DNA of 64,000 nt from Competibacter sp963695105 (lineage in GTDB: Bacteria; Pseudomonadota; Gammaproteobacteria; Competibacterales; Competibacteraceae). Both the position numbers and the translations under genes were made by a program. The number at the start of each line of letters is the position of its first letter. Position 1 is the stretch's first letter. Where the stretch lies: positions 52,189-116,188 of the forward strand of contig CAVOGC010000027.1 in the NCBI GenBank assembly GCA_963695105.1, written 5' to 3'. Positions 52,235 through 61,021 of this stretch are shown one piece after another. The notes under the pieces are model-generated. The model was not told the DNA's origin. It worked only from the letters and a program-made list of their open reading frames with translations, and made no database searches.

Positions 52235-53563
52235 TCAACGCAGCAGGCTTTGGCCTTTGAAGCTGCTCTTTTTCAACAGGCTTTCGTACTGATGCGACAT
52301 CAGATGCGCTTGGACTTGAGCCATGAAATCCATAACCACCACCACGATGATCAACAGCGAGGTGCCGCCAAAATAGAACGGTACCCGCCAGTACAGGATC
52401 AGAAATTCCGGCAGCAGGCAGACGGCGGTGATATAGAGGGCTCCGACCAGCGTCAGTCGGGTCAGCACCTTGTCGATGTACGTCGCCGTCTGCACGCCCG
52501 GCCGAATGCCGGGAATGAAAGCCCCGGATTTTTTCAGATTGTCGGCGGTTTCCTTGGAATTAAAAACCAGCGCCGTGTAGAAAAAGCAGAAGAAAATAAT
52601 CAAGCTGGCATAGATCAGCACGTACAGCGGCTGTCCCGGCGACAAAGTCGAACTGATGTCGCGCAGCCACTCCATGTTGGGCGCATTGCCAAACCAACTG
52701 CCCAGCGTCGCCGGAAACAGAATCAGGCTGGACGCAAAGATCGGCGGTATCACCCCGGACATGTTCAGCTTCAACGGCAGATGGGTAGTCTGGGCGGCGT
52801 ACATCCGCCGGCCCTGCTGGCGCTTGGCGTAGTTGACCGTAATGCGCCTTTGCCCCCGCTCGACAAACACCACGAAGCCGGTTACCAAGACCGTCAGCGC
52901 CAGCAGGAACAACACCAACATGACATGCAATTCACCCGTGCGCGCCAATTCCAAGGTGCCGCCCACCGCCTGCGGCAGGCCGGCGACGATACCGGCGAAG
53001 ATCAGCATGGAAATACCGTTCCCGATGCCGCGTTCGGTCACTTGCTCGCCCAGCCACACCAGAAACATGGTGCCGGTCACCAGCGTAATCGTGGCGGTCA
53101 TGAGGAAACCGATACCGGGCGCGATCACCACCGAGGTGCTGCCCACCGTCTGACTCTGCAGCGCGATGCTGACACCGATGGCCTGGAAGGCCGCCAAGAT
53201 CACCGTCAGGTAGCGCGTGTAGCGGGTCAGCGTATGCCGGCCGGCGGCGCCGCCCTCCTTGCGCAACTGTTCCAGCGATGGCACCACCATGGACATAAGT
53301 TGCAGGATAATCGAGGCCGAGATATAGGGCATCACCCCGAGCGCGAACAAGCTCAACCGACCCAAGGCGCCACCCGAGAACATATTGAACATGTCGAGGA
53401 TGGTGCCACGTTGCTGGCTGAACAGCTGCGCCATGGCGTTCGGATCGATGCCCGGCACCGGAATATGCGCGCCGATACGGAACACCACCAGCGCCCCCAG
53501 CAAAAACAGCAGGCGCTGGCGCAGTTCGGTCATTTTGCCGAGATCCGGCAGGGCAGTCGCCAT
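52235..53563 (-). CDS. secY: Protein translocase subunit SecY
   Basis: A 442-residue channel protein of the Sec translocon with ten membrane helices. The plug and pore regions and the typical FRIGAHIPVPGID opening and GRRMYAAQTTHLPLKLN loop are visible. It sits between rplO and rpmJ at the end of the spc operon. Confidence 0.97.
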   Translation of the reverse strand: MATALPDLGKMTELRQRLLFLLGALVVFRIGAHIPVPGIDPNAMAQLFSQQRGTILDMFNMFSGGALGRLSLFALGVMPYISASIILQLMSMVVPSLEQLRKEGGAAGRHTLTRYTRYLTVILAAFQAIGVSIALQSQTVGSTSVVIAPGIGFLMTATITLVTGTMFLVWLGEQVTERGIGNGISMLIFAGIVAGLPQAVGGTLELARTGELHVMLVLFLLALTVLVTGFVVFVERGQRRITVNYAKRQQGRRMYAAQTTHLPLKLNMSGVIPPIFASSLILFPATLGSWFGNAPNMEWLRDISSTLSPGQPLYVLIYASLIIFFCFFYTALVFNSKETADNLKKSGAFIPGIRPGVQTATYIDKVLTRLTLVGALYITAVCLLPEFLILYWRVPFYFGGTSLLIIVVVVMDFMAQVQAHLMSHQYESLLKKSSFKGQSLLR

Positions 53564-53568
53564 CGTCG

Positions 53569-54003
53569 CTACTCGTGGATCGTTCCGCCGGCCGCCTGCA
53601 GCGCGGCCTTGGCGCCTTGCGTCAGCGCCAACCCGCGCAGGGTCAACGGCTTATCCACCGTCCCGGAGAGAATGACTTTGACCTGCCTGGCAAAGGCCGG
53701 CACAAGGTTAGCCGCTTTGAGCGCCGCCAGATCGATCACGTCGGCCGCAATCTTGGCAAGATCGCGCAGCCGCACTTCGGCGGTGTATCGGGCGGTCATC
53801 GAGCGAAAGCCGCGCTTAGGCAGCCGCCGCTGCAAAGGCATTTGGCCGCCTTCAAAACCGACCTTGTGGTAGCCCCCGGCCCGGGCGTGCTGGCCCTTGT
53901 GACCGCGACCGCCGGTTTTGCCGAGACCAGAGCCGATACCGCGCCCGAGCCGCTGCTTGCCAGGCCGACTGCCGGGTGCCGGCTTGAGGGTATTGAGTCG
54001 CAT
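53569..54003 (-). CDS. rplO: 50S ribosomal protein L15
   Basis: A 144-residue protein with the L15 N-terminus MRLNTLKPAPGSRPGKQRLG and glycine-rich GSGLGKTGGRGHKGQ. It is 5 bases upstream of secY and 4 bases downstream of rpmD. Confidence 0.97.
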   Translation of the reverse strand: MRLNTLKPAPGSRPGKQRLGRGIGSGLGKTGGRGHKGQHARAGGYHKVGFEGGQMPLQRRLPKRGFRSMTARYTAEVRLRDLAKIAADVIDLAALKAANLVPAFARQVKVILSGTVDKPLTLRGLALTQGAKAALQAAGGTIHE

Positions 54004-54007
54004 GGCT

Positions 54008-54190
54008 TCAGGTCTCCTCGACTTTCAGTAGATAGGAAACTTTGCGGATCATGCCGCGGTTCTCTGGGGTATCGATAACCACCGAGCTACCGTGCAATCG
54101 CCGCAGTCCCAGCCCGCGCACGCAGGCCTTATGCGCGACCAAACGGCCATGCATGCTCTTGACTAGAGTGACTTTCAGCTTGTCGGCCAT
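54008..54190 (-). CDS. rpmD: 50S ribosomal protein L30
   Basis: A 60-residue protein with the bacterial L30 pattern (KVTLVKSMHGRLVAHKACV and GLGLRRLHGS). It lies between rpsE and rplO. Confidence 0.96.
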   Translation of the reverse strand: MADKLKVTLVKSMHGRLVAHKACVRGLGLRRLHGSSVVIDTPENRGMIRKVSYLLKVEET

Positions 54191-54197
54191 GGGTCCC

Positions 54198-54707
54198 TCA
54201 ACTCCGGATTTCGTCGACGTTCTTGCCGCGCTTGGCAGCCTGATAATCGGGCGCCTTCATAGCGCTTAGCCCGCGAATGGTTGCCCGCACCACATTAATC
54301 GGATTGCGCGAACCGATACACTTGGCCAGCACATCCTTGACGCCCACCACATCGAACACGGCGCGCATGGCGCCGCCAGCGATGATACCGGTGCCTTCGG
54401 AAGCCGGTTGCATGAATACCCGCGCCGCGCCGTGCTCCGCCGTAATGGGATACTGCAGGGTAGTGCCGTTCAACGGCACGCTGCACATGCTCTTACGAGC
54501 CTTGTCCATCGCTTTCTGGATGGCCATGGGTACCTCGCGAGCTTTGCCATAGCCCAAACCGACCCGGCCATTGCCGTCGCCCACCACAGTCAGCGCCGTG
54601 AAGCCGAACTGGCGGCCGCCCTTAACGACCTTGGCCACACGGTTGACGGTGATCAGTTTTTCCTGCAAACCGTCGGAATTCTGGGTGCCTTCTACATTCG
54701 TCGCCAT
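54198..54707 (-). CDS. rpsE: 30S ribosomal protein S5
   Basis: A 169-residue protein that helps decoding fidelity. The motifs KVVKGGRQFGFTALTVVGDG and GRVGLGYGKAREVP are intact. It lies 12 bases after rplR. Confidence 0.97.
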   Translation of the reverse strand: MATNVEGTQNSDGLQEKLITVNRVAKVVKGGRQFGFTALTVVGDGNGRVGLGYGKAREVPMAIQKAMDKARKSMCSVPLNGTTLQYPITAEHGAARVFMQPASEGTGIIAGGAMRAVFDVVGVKDVLAKCIGSRNPINVVRATIRGLSAMKAPDYQAAKRGKNVDEIRS

Positions 54708-54719
54708 GCTGTTTGTTCC

Positions 54720-55094
54720 TTAAAACTCCAAGCCGTTTTCGCGGGCGGCGTCAGCCAACGCCTTGATCCGGCCGTGGTACTTGAAACCGGAGCGGTCAAA
54801 CGCGACCCGGGTGATACCGATAGCCTTGGCCTTCTCGGCGATCGCCTTGCCCACCGCCTTGGCCGCATCGACGTCGCCCGTGCTCTTTAGCATCTGGCGC
54901 AACGCCGTCTCCAGGGTGGATGCGGCCGCCAAAGTCCGGTCACCGGTCGGAGCCGGGTTGATCAACTGAGCGTAGATGTGGCGAGGCGTGCGATGCACGC
55001 ACAACCGGCAAACACCCAGTTCGCGGATCTTGAGCCGGGTCCGCAACCCGCGCCGCAGGCGCGTGGTTTTTTTGTCGGCTGCTTTCTTATCCAT
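54720..55094 (-). CDS. rplR: 50S ribosomal protein L18
   Basis: A 124-residue 5S rRNA-binding protein. The C-terminal VAFDRSGFKYHGRIKALAD motif is typical. It lies between rplF and rpsE. Confidence 0.97.
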   Translation of the reverse strand: MDKKAADKKTTRLRRGLRTRLKIRELGVCRLCVHRTPRHIYAQLINPAPTGDRTLAAASTLETALRQMLKSTGDVDAAKAVGKAIAEKAKAIGITRVAFDRSGFKYHGRIKALADAARENGLEF

Positions 55095-55103
55095 GGCAAG
55101 TCC

Positions 55104-55676
55104 TTACTTCTTCTTGGCTTCTTTCAGGATGATGGTCTCGTTCGCATAGCGTACCCCCTTGCCCTTGTAGGGCTCTGGCGGCCGATAGGCGCGGATCTTG
55201 GCGGCGGCTTCGCCGACCTGCTGCTTGTCCACTCCGCGGACGATCACTTCAGTCTGGGTGGGTGTCTCGATGACGATGCCTTCCGGCACCTTGAACTCGA
55301 CCGGATGAGAAAAACCGAGCGTCAAGTTCAGCACCTTGCCTTGCGCCTGGGCACGGTAACCGACACCGACCAGTTGCAGCTTGCGCTCGAATCCCTGGGT
55401 GACCCCAATCATCATGTTGTTGAGCAGAGCCCGCATGGTGCCGGTCATCGCCCGATGCTTGGGATCGTTGGTGATCTGGTGTGGATCGACCACCAGATCA
55501 TCGCCATTCCGCCGGACCGCCACCCATGGATGCACCTGGAGTTCGGCCGAACCTTTCTTGCCTTTGAGAGCGACATGTTGGCCGTTAATGCCCACATCCA
55601 CTCCGGCCGGCACGGCGATCGGCTGCTTACCGACGCGCGAGACGCGAATTTTCTTTTCCTTGATTATGGTTGCCAT
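55104..55676 (-). CDS. rplF: 50S ribosomal protein L6
   Basis: A 190-residue protein with two L6 repeats and the C-terminal signature PEPYKGKGVRYANE. About ten residues longer than E. coli L6 at the N-terminus. It lies 12 bases after rpsH. Confidence 0.97.
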   Translation of the reverse strand: MATIIKEKKIRVSRVGKQPIAVPAGVDVGINGQHVALKGKKGSAELQVHPWVAVRRNGDDLVVDPHQITNDPKHRAMTGTMRALLNNMMIGVTQGFERKLQLVGVGYRAQAQGKVLNLTLGFSHPVEFKVPEGIVIETPTQTEVIVRGVDKQQVGEAAAKIRAYRPPEPYKGKGVRYANETIILKEAKKK

Positions 55677-55688
55677 GATGCCGCTCCT

Positions 55689-56087
55689 TTAAGCCACGAG
55701 GCACAACACTTCGCCACCGTGGCCGGCGGCGCGGGCCGCGCGATCACTCATCAAGCCCTTGGAGGTGGATACAATGGCCACACCCCAACCGCCCATCACC
55801 TTGGGCAGTTCATCCTTGCCGCGGAATACCCGTCGGCTGGTACGGCTGACCCGTTCGATCCGCTCGATGACCGGCCGGCCTTCAAAGTACTTGAGGGTAA
55901 TGGTCAACTCCGCCTTGCTGGGAGCGATCTGCGTTATCGCGAAATCGGCGATGTAACCCTCGTCGCGCAACACCAGGGCGATCGCCGCCTTCAGCTTGGA
56001 GGTCGGCATGCCGACCTGAGTCTTGGCGGCGCGCTGGGCATTACGGATGCGCGTCAGCATATCCGCGATGGGATCTGTCATGCTCAT
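55689..56087 (-). CDS. rpsH: 30S ribosomal protein S8
   Basis: A 132-residue 16S rRNA-binding protein and known translational repressor of the spc operon in E. coli. It starts MSMTDPIADMLTRIRNAQ and ends with the GGEVLCLVA strand typical of S8. Confidence 0.97.
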   Translation of the reverse strand: MSMTDPIADMLTRIRNAQRAAKTQVGMPTSKLKAAIALVLRDEGYIADFAITQIAPSKAELTITLKYFEGRPVIERIERVSRTSRRVFRGKDELPKVMGGWGVAIVSTSKGLMSDRAARAAGHGGEVLCLVA

Positions 56088-56187
56088 GTTCTAAAACAAC
56101 TCCACATAGTCAGTATCGGGTCCTCCACCAGCGGTGGAGCCAACCTTGAACTTAAGCGTTTTCTCCGGCCATCCAGGGCCGAAACAT

Positions 56188-56493
56188 TCACCAACTGGCC
56201 TTGCGCAAGCCCGGCACGTCACCGCGCATCGTGGCTTCCCGCAGCTTATTGCGCCCCAGACCAAACTTGCGATAGAAACCATGCGACCGACCAGTCAGCC
56301 GGCAGCGGTTGTGCAGCCGAACCGGGCTGGCATCGCGTGGCAAGGCCTGCAGTTGCTTTTGCGCCTCCCACCGTTGCTCGTCGCTGCTGGCGGGGTCGCG
56401 AATCGATTCCTTGAGCGCGGCGCGCCTGGCGGCATACTGTTTGACGGTACGGGTCCGCTTGGCCTCGCGGTTGATCATGCTCTGTTTTGCCAC
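56188..56493 (-). CDS. rpsN: 30S ribosomal protein S14
   Basis: A 101-residue protein of the zinc-free (C-) type, with no CxxC pairs, ending LREATMRGDVPGLRKASW. The start is a GTG at 56493 after GAGGATG; it gives the family length. A long in-frame reading upstream to 56730 is not the gene. The rpsN-rpsH gap is 100 bases. Confidence 0.96.
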   Translation of the reverse strand: MAKQSMINREAKRTRTVKQYAARRAALKESIRDPASSDEQRWEAQKQLQALPRDASPVRLHNRCRLTGRSHGFYRKFGLGRNKLREATMRGDVPGLRKASW

Positions 56494-56503
56494 AGACTCA
56501 TCC

Positions 56504-57043
56504 TCAGTTCCGGAACGGGAAATTGAACGCGGCCAGCAGCGCCCGCCCTTCTTCGTCGGTCCGCGCGGTCGTGGTAATCGTAATATCCAAGCCGCGGATG
56601 GTGTCGATTTTGTCGTAGTCGATCTCGGGGAAAATGATCTGCTCGCGCACGCCCAAGCTATAGTTGCCGCGACCGTCGAAGGCGCGGGCGCTGAATCCGC
56701 GGAAATCGCGGATGCGCGGAATGGCCACATTCACCAGCCGGTCCAGGAATTCGTACATCCGGTCGCGTCGCAGCGTCACCTTGCAACCGATCGGCCAGCC
56801 GGCTCGAATCTTGAAGCCGGCGATGGACTTGCGCGACAGGGTGACCACCGGCTTCTGACCCGCAATTTGGGTCAGGTGGCTGGTCGCGTGCTCCATCACC
56901 TTTTTGTCGGCGACCGCTTCACCGACCCCCATGTTCAGGGTGATCTTGGTGATGCGCGGCACTTCCATGATGTTCTGGTAGCTGAATTGCTCGCGCAACC
57001 GCGGCATCACCGTTTCGCGATAGTAGTGTTGCAGTCGGGCCAT
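56504..57043 (-). CDS. rplE: 50S ribosomal protein L5
   Basis: A 179-residue 5S rRNA-binding protein starting MARLQHYYRETVMPRLREQF at 57043. KITLNMGVGEAV and the C-terminal DITITTTARTDEEGRALL are typical. It lies 10 bases after rplX. Confidence 0.97.
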   Translation of the reverse strand: MARLQHYYRETVMPRLREQFSYQNIMEVPRITKITLNMGVGEAVADKKVMEHATSHLTQIAGQKPVVTLSRKSIAGFKIRAGWPIGCKVTLRRDRMYEFLDRLVNVAIPRIRDFRGFSARAFDGRGNYSLGVREQIIFPEIDYDKIDTIRGLDITITTTARTDEEGRALLAAFNFPFRN

Positions 57044-57053
57044 AACCGTCTCC

Positions 57054-57371
57054 TCAGGCATCCACGACTTCATTATTGGATTTGAAGTAGCGCACCTTGC
57101 GGCCGTCCTCCAGTATCCGGAACCCGACTCGGTCGCCCTTCTTGGTGGCCGGGTTGAACAACAGCACGTTGGAACTGTGAATCGCCGCTTCGCGCTCGAC
57201 AATGCCGCCGGCCACGCCGCGGGATGGGTTGGGCTTGGTGTGCCGCTTGATCAGGTTCACACCGGCCACAAGCACGCGGCTGTCATCCACCACTCGCATC
57301 ACTTTGCCGTGACGGCCCTTGTCCTTGCCAGCGATGACGATCACCTCATCATCCTTTCGAATTCTGCGCAT
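57054..57371 (-). CDS. rplX: 50S ribosomal protein L24
   Basis: A 105-residue assembly-initiating protein with a KOW motif (DEVIVIAGKDKGRHGKVMRV). It lies 18 bases after rplN. Confidence 0.97.
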   Translation of the reverse strand: MRRIRKDDEVIVIAGKDKGRHGKVMRVVDDSRVLVAGVNLIKRHTKPNPSRGVAGGIVEREAAIHSSNVLLFNPATKKGDRVGFRILEDGRKVRYFKSNNEVVDA

Positions 57372-57389
57372 TACCGCCTTCCTCCTGCC

Positions 57390-57758
57390 TCACAGCACTT
57401 CCGGCGCCAGGGAAATAATTTTCATGAACCGCTCGCCGCGCAGCTCGCGGGTCACTGGCCCGAAGATGCGGGTACCGATCGGTTCCAGCTTATTGTTGAG
57501 CAGTACCGCGGCATTGCCGTCGAAACGAATCAGCGAACCGTCCGGCCGACGCACGCCCTTGCGGGTGCGGACCACCACGGCGTTATAAACCTCGCCCTTG
57601 CTGACCTTGCCGCGAGGGATCGCGTCCTTGACGCTGACCTTGATGACGTCACCAATATGCGCGTACCGGCGGTGGGAGCCTCCCAGCACCTTGATGCACA
57701 TCAGCCGGCGGGCGCCGCTGTTGTCGGCGACATCCAACATCGTTTGCATCTGAATCAT
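57390..57758 (-). CDS. rplN: 50S ribosomal protein L14
   Basis: A 122-residue protein starting MIQMQTMLDVADNSGARR, the standard L14 opening. It is the first gene of the spc operon in E. coli; here it follows rpsQ by 71 bases. Confidence 0.98.
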   Translation of the reverse strand: MIQMQTMLDVADNSGARRLMCIKVLGGSHRRYAHIGDVIKVSVKDAIPRGKVSKGEVYNAVVVRTRKGVRRPDGSLIRFDGNAAVLLNNKLEPIGTRIFGPVTRELRGERFMKIISLAPEVL

Positions 57759-57829
57759 GGTTCTACATTCCGTTCACGGATTTTGGAAAACGCCTGCCGT
57801 GTCGGGCGCCCCCGGCCCGGCTGCGGCGG

Positions 57830-58090
57830 CTATTGCGCGCGCCGGACCACATCGACCAACATCCAGGATTTGGACTTGGCCAAAGGCCGGCATTGTTTGA
57901 TGGTCACCATATCGCCTTCATGGCACTGATTGTGCTCGTCGTGAGCGTGGAGCTTGGTGGTCCGGCGGATGTATTTGCCGTAAACCGGATGTTTGACCAA
58001 CCGCTCGATGGCCACCGTGATGGTCTTGTCCATCTTGTTGCTCGTCACGCGCCCAGTCAGGGTGCGCTCCACCTGATTTTCCGCCGTCAT
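57830..58090 (-). CDS. rpsQ: 30S ribosomal protein S17
   Basis: An 86-residue 16S rRNA-binding protein. RTLTGRVTSNKMDKTITV and VYGKYIRRTTKLHAHDE are typical. Its start overlaps the rpmC stop as ATGA (58087-58090). Confidence 0.97.
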   Translation of the reverse strand: MTAENQVERTLTGRVTSNKMDKTITVAIERLVKHPVYGKYIRRTTKLHAHDEHNQCHEGDMVTIKQCRPLAKSKSWMLVDVVRRAQ

Positions 58091-58281
58091 GCCTGGCCCG
58101 CCTTTTCGCTCAACACCATTTTGACCCGCGCGATATTGCGTCGCACCTGTTTGAACAGATGGGACTTGCTCGCTTGGCCGGTGGCTTTCTGCATCCGCAG
58201 GTTGAAATGCTCGCGCAGCAGCGCCAGCATCTCCTGTTTCAGTTCATCCGCGCTCTTGCGCCGCAGTTCGCTCGCATTCAT
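58087..58281 (-). CDS. rpmC: 50S ribosomal protein L29
   Basis: A 64-residue helical protein near the peptide exit. NASELRRKSADELKQEML and RVRRNIARVKMVL-type C-terminus fit L29. The ATG at 58281 touches the rplP stop; a GTG at 58284 is an alternative. Its stop overlaps rpsQ. Confidence 0.95.
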   Translation of the reverse strand: MNASELRRKSADELKQEMLALLREHFNLRMQKATGQASKSHLFKQVRRNIARVKMVLSEKAGQA

Positions 58282-58694
58282 CACATCACCGTTCGGGTCA
58301 CGAAGACCGTCCGCACGGGGAGTTTGGCCGCCGCCAGGCGGAACGCCTCGCGGGCGATGGCTTCGGACACCCCTTCCACTTCATACAGCACGCGACCGGG
58401 CTTGATCCTGGCCACCCAATACTCGACATTGCCCTTACCGCTGCCCATGCGCACTTCCAAAGGCTTCTTGGTGATGGGCTTGTCCGGGAAAATGCGGATC
58501 CACACCTTGCCGCCACGCTTGATATAGCGATTGATGGCCCGACGGGCAGCCTCGATCTGGCGGGCGGTCAACATCCCGCGGGTCGTGCATTTCAGCCCGT
58601 ACTCGCCGAAACTGACGTGGGTGCCGCTGGTGGCAACGCCGGTGTTGCGCCCCTTGCGCTGCTTGCGAAATTTGGTTCTTTTCGGCTGTAGCAT
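58281..58694 (-). CDS. rplP: 50S ribosomal protein L16
   Basis: A 137-residue protein starting MLQPKRTKFRKQRKGRN with GEYGLKC and RGGKVWIRIFPDKP. Its stop overlaps the rpmC start region. A strong hairpin lies between it and rpsC. Confidence 0.97.
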   Translation of the reverse strand: MLQPKRTKFRKQRKGRNTGVATSGTHVSFGEYGLKCTTRGMLTARQIEAARRAINRYIKRGGKVWIRIFPDKPITKKPLEVRMGSGKGNVEYWVARIKPGRVLYEVEGVSEAIAREAFRLAAAKLPVRTVFVTRTVM

Positions 58695-58716
58695 ATTCTG
58701 TCTCGTTTATAAACAA

Positions 58717-58744
58717 GGAACTCCGCGGCGTGGCGCGGAGTTCC
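58717..58744 (-). promoter_or_regulatory. Hairpin between rpsC and rplP
   Basis: An 11-bp perfect inverted repeat GGAACTCCGCG/CGCGGAGTTCC with a 6-base loop lies in the 67-base gap between the two genes. Without a T tract it is more likely a processing or stability element than a terminator. Confidence 0.6.
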
Positions 58745-58761
58745 GCAACAACTCCAGACGT

Positions 58762-59445
58762 TCAACCGGCCGCCGCCTTCTCGAGCTTCGCCTCGCCCTG
58801 TCGGTCGAAACCGAACACTTCACCCTTAAAGATCCAGACCTTGATACCGATCACCCCGTAGGTGGTCCTGGCTTCGGCGAGGCCGTAATCGACATTGGCG
58901 CGCAGGGTATGTAGCGGCACCCGTCCTTCACGGGTCCATTCGCTACGGGCGATTTCGGCCCCGTTCAACCGACCGGAAACTTGTATCTTAATCCCTAGCG
59001 CCCCCAAACGCATAGCGTTGGCAACCGTGCGCTTCATCGCCCGGCGGAACATGATGCGCCGCTCCAACTGCTGGGCCACGCCTTCGGCCACCAGTTGGGC
59101 GTCCAGCTCCGGCTTACGGATTTCCTCGATGTTGATCTGCAGATCCTTGACCTCCAAACCCATCATCCGGGCGACAGCCTTACGCAGCGCTTCGATGTCC
59201 TCGCCTTTCTTGCCGATTACCACGCCCGGACGAGCGGTGTGGATGGTGATGCGCGCCAACCGGGCTGGCCGCTCGATCTGAATCCGGCTGACCGAGGCGT
59301 TGGCCAGCTTTTTCTTCAAAAACTGGCGCACCCGCAGGTCGGTTTCCAGTAGCTCGGGGAAGCTTTTGCTATTGGCGTACCATTTGGAAGTCCAGTCGGA
59401 CGCGATGCCTAGCCGTATCCCTGTGGGGTTGACTTTCTGACCCAT
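58762..59445 (-). CDS. rpsC: 30S ribosomal protein S3
   Basis: A 227-residue protein with a KH domain (HTARPGVVIGKKGEDIEALR) at the mRNA entrance. MGQKVNPTGIRLGI is the standard opening. It lies 14 bases after rplV. Confidence 0.97.
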   Translation of the reverse strand: MGQKVNPTGIRLGIASDWTSKWYANSKSFPELLETDLRVRQFLKKKLANASVSRIQIERPARLARITIHTARPGVVIGKKGEDIEALRKAVARMMGLEVKDLQINIEEIRKPELDAQLVAEGVAQQLERRIMFRRAMKRTVANAMRLGALGIKIQVSGRLNGAEIARSEWTREGRVPLHTLRANVDYGLAEARTTYGVIGIKVWIFKGEVFGFDRQGEAKLEKAAAG

Positions 59446-59459
59446 AATCGTTCTCGCTC

Positions 59460-59789
59460 CTACTCGGCTACGGTCACGGTGATGTGACTGGTGCGCTTGA
59501 CGATGCGATTGCCGCGGCCTTTGGCCCGGGCATGCATCCGCTTCAGCAGCGGGCCGCCATCCACGCAGATGGTGGCCACCTTCAACTCGTCGATATCGGC
59601 GCCTTCGTTGTGCTCGGCGTTGGCGATGGCTGACTCCAACACGCTCTTGATCAGTTGGGCCGCCTTCTTGTTGCTGAACGCCAGAATCCGCAGCGCTCGA
59701 TCCACCGGCAGGCAGCGAATCTGGTCGGCCACCAGCCGGGCTTTCTGCGGCGAGATCCGGACGTTTTTCATGACAGCGACAGCTTGCAT
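59460..59789 (-). CDS. rplV: 50S ribosomal protein L22
   Basis: A 109-residue protein lining the exit tunnel. ISPQKARLVADQIR and the loop region CVDGGPLLKRMHARAKGRG are typical. It lies 12 bases after rpsS. Confidence 0.97.
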   Translation of the reverse strand: MQAVAVMKNVRISPQKARLVADQIRCLPVDRALRILAFSNKKAAQLIKSVLESAIANAEHNEGADIDELKVATICVDGGPLLKRMHARAKGRGNRIVKRTSHITVTVAE

Positions 59790-59801
59790 CGGCTCGCCTC
59801 C

Positions 59802-60074
59802 TTACTTGGACTTTCTGTCGGCCGCATGGCCGCGATAGGTGCGGGTAGCGGCAAACTCGCCCAGCTTGTGGCCCACCATATTCTCGGTGACCAGAATCGG
59901 CACATGCTGGCGGCCGTTATGTACGGCGATGGTCAGCCCGATCATATCCGGCAAAATCATCGAGCGACGCGACCAGGTTTTGATCGGCCGCTTGGTATTG
60001 GTGGCAACCGCTTGCTCCACTTTTTTAATCAAGTGAAGATCGACAAATGGCCCTTTTTTAATCGAACGTGGCAC
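59802..60074 (-). CDS. rpsS: 30S ribosomal protein S19
   Basis: A 90-residue head protein starting MPRSIKKGPFVDLHLIKK. It lies between rplB and rplV, with a structured 75-base gap before it. Confidence 0.97.
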   Translation of the reverse strand: MPRSIKKGPFVDLHLIKKVEQAVATNTKRPIKTWSRRSMILPDMIGLTIAVHNGRQHVPILVTENMVGHKLGEFAATRTYRGHAADRKSK

Positions 60075-60099
60075 CTTACTTATCCTCTTGGTTGCATGT

Positions 60100-60143
60100 C
60101 CCCGGTTCGGCGGGGCGGCCGTTCGGCTTTGGGCCGGACGGCC
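60100..60143 (-). promoter_or_regulatory. Two tandem hairpins between rplB and rpsS
   Basis: A 5-bp stem (60100-60104 with 60111-60115) and an 11-bp stem with one mismatch (60117-60127 with 60133-60143) fill the rplB-rpsS gap. No T tract follows. Possible RNA processing or attenuation site; inference only. Confidence 0.5.
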
Positions 60144-60149
60144 CCTGCA

Positions 60150-60977
60150 TTATTTCGCTTTTCGCCGGCGCACAATGAACTTGTCGGTGCGCTTGTTCGA
60201 GCGGGTCTTGTAGCCCTTGGTCGGCACGCCCCACGGCGACACCGGATGCCGGCCGCCCGAGGTACGACCTTCACCACCGCCGTGTGGATGGTCCACCGGA
60301 TTCATGGCCACGCCGCGCACGGTGGGTCGAACGCCCACCCAACGCTTGGCGCCGGCCTTGCCCAGCGAGCGCAGGTTGTGTTCCTCGTTGCCAACTCCGC
60401 CGATGGTAGCCTTGCAATCCACATGGACCTTGCGAATCTCGCCGGAACGCAACCGCAGGGTGGCGTAGATGCCTTCGCGAGCGACCAACTGCACCGATGC
60501 ACCGGCGCTGCGGGCCAACTGCGCGCCCTTCCCGGGGCGCAGCTCCACGCAATGCACCTGACTGCCAACCGGAATATTCCGCAGCGGCAGGGCATTGCCC
60601 GGCTTGATCGGCGCCGCCGGCCCAGACATCAGCATAACGCCGGCGCCGACATCGCGCGGAGCGATGATGTAGCGACGCTCGCCGTCGGCATACAGCAGCA
60701 ACGCAATATGCGCGCTGCGGTTCGGATCGTATTCGAGCCGTTCGACCCGCGCCGGGATATTGTCCTTGTCGCGCTTAAAATCGACCAGCCGGTAATGTTG
60801 CTTGTGGCCGCCGCCCTGATGCCGGGTCGTGATGCGGCCCATATTGTTGCGCCCGCCGTTGCGAGTCTGCTTTTCCAGCAGCGGCGCGTGGGGCCGGCCC
60901 TTGTGCAAGTGCGGGCTAACAACTTTGACTACAAAGCGCCGGCCGGGCGAAGTCGGTTTGGTCTTTACGAGAGGCAT
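60150..60977 (-). CDS. rplB: 50S ribosomal protein L2
   Basis: A 275-residue primary 23S rRNA-binding protein near the peptidyl-transferase centre. The C-terminal VRGVAMNPVDHPHGGGEGRT motif is intact. It lies 44 bases after rplW. Confidence 0.98.
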   Translation of the reverse strand: MPLVKTKPTSPGRRFVVKVVSPHLHKGRPHAPLLEKQTRNGGRNNMGRITTRHQGGGHKQHYRLVDFKRDKDNIPARVERLEYDPNRSAHIALLLYADGERRYIIAPRDVGAGVMLMSGPAAPIKPGNALPLRNIPVGSQVHCVELRPGKGAQLARSAGASVQLVAREGIYATLRLRSGEIRKVHVDCKATIGGVGNEEHNLRSLGKAGAKRWVGVRPTVRGVAMNPVDHPHGGGEGRTSGGRHPVSPWGVPTKGYKTRSNKRTDKFIVRRRKAK

Positions 60978-61021
60978 GGGATTTCACCTTTTATTCATAT
61001 AGCGGGGCGGCGAGCGCTCAA

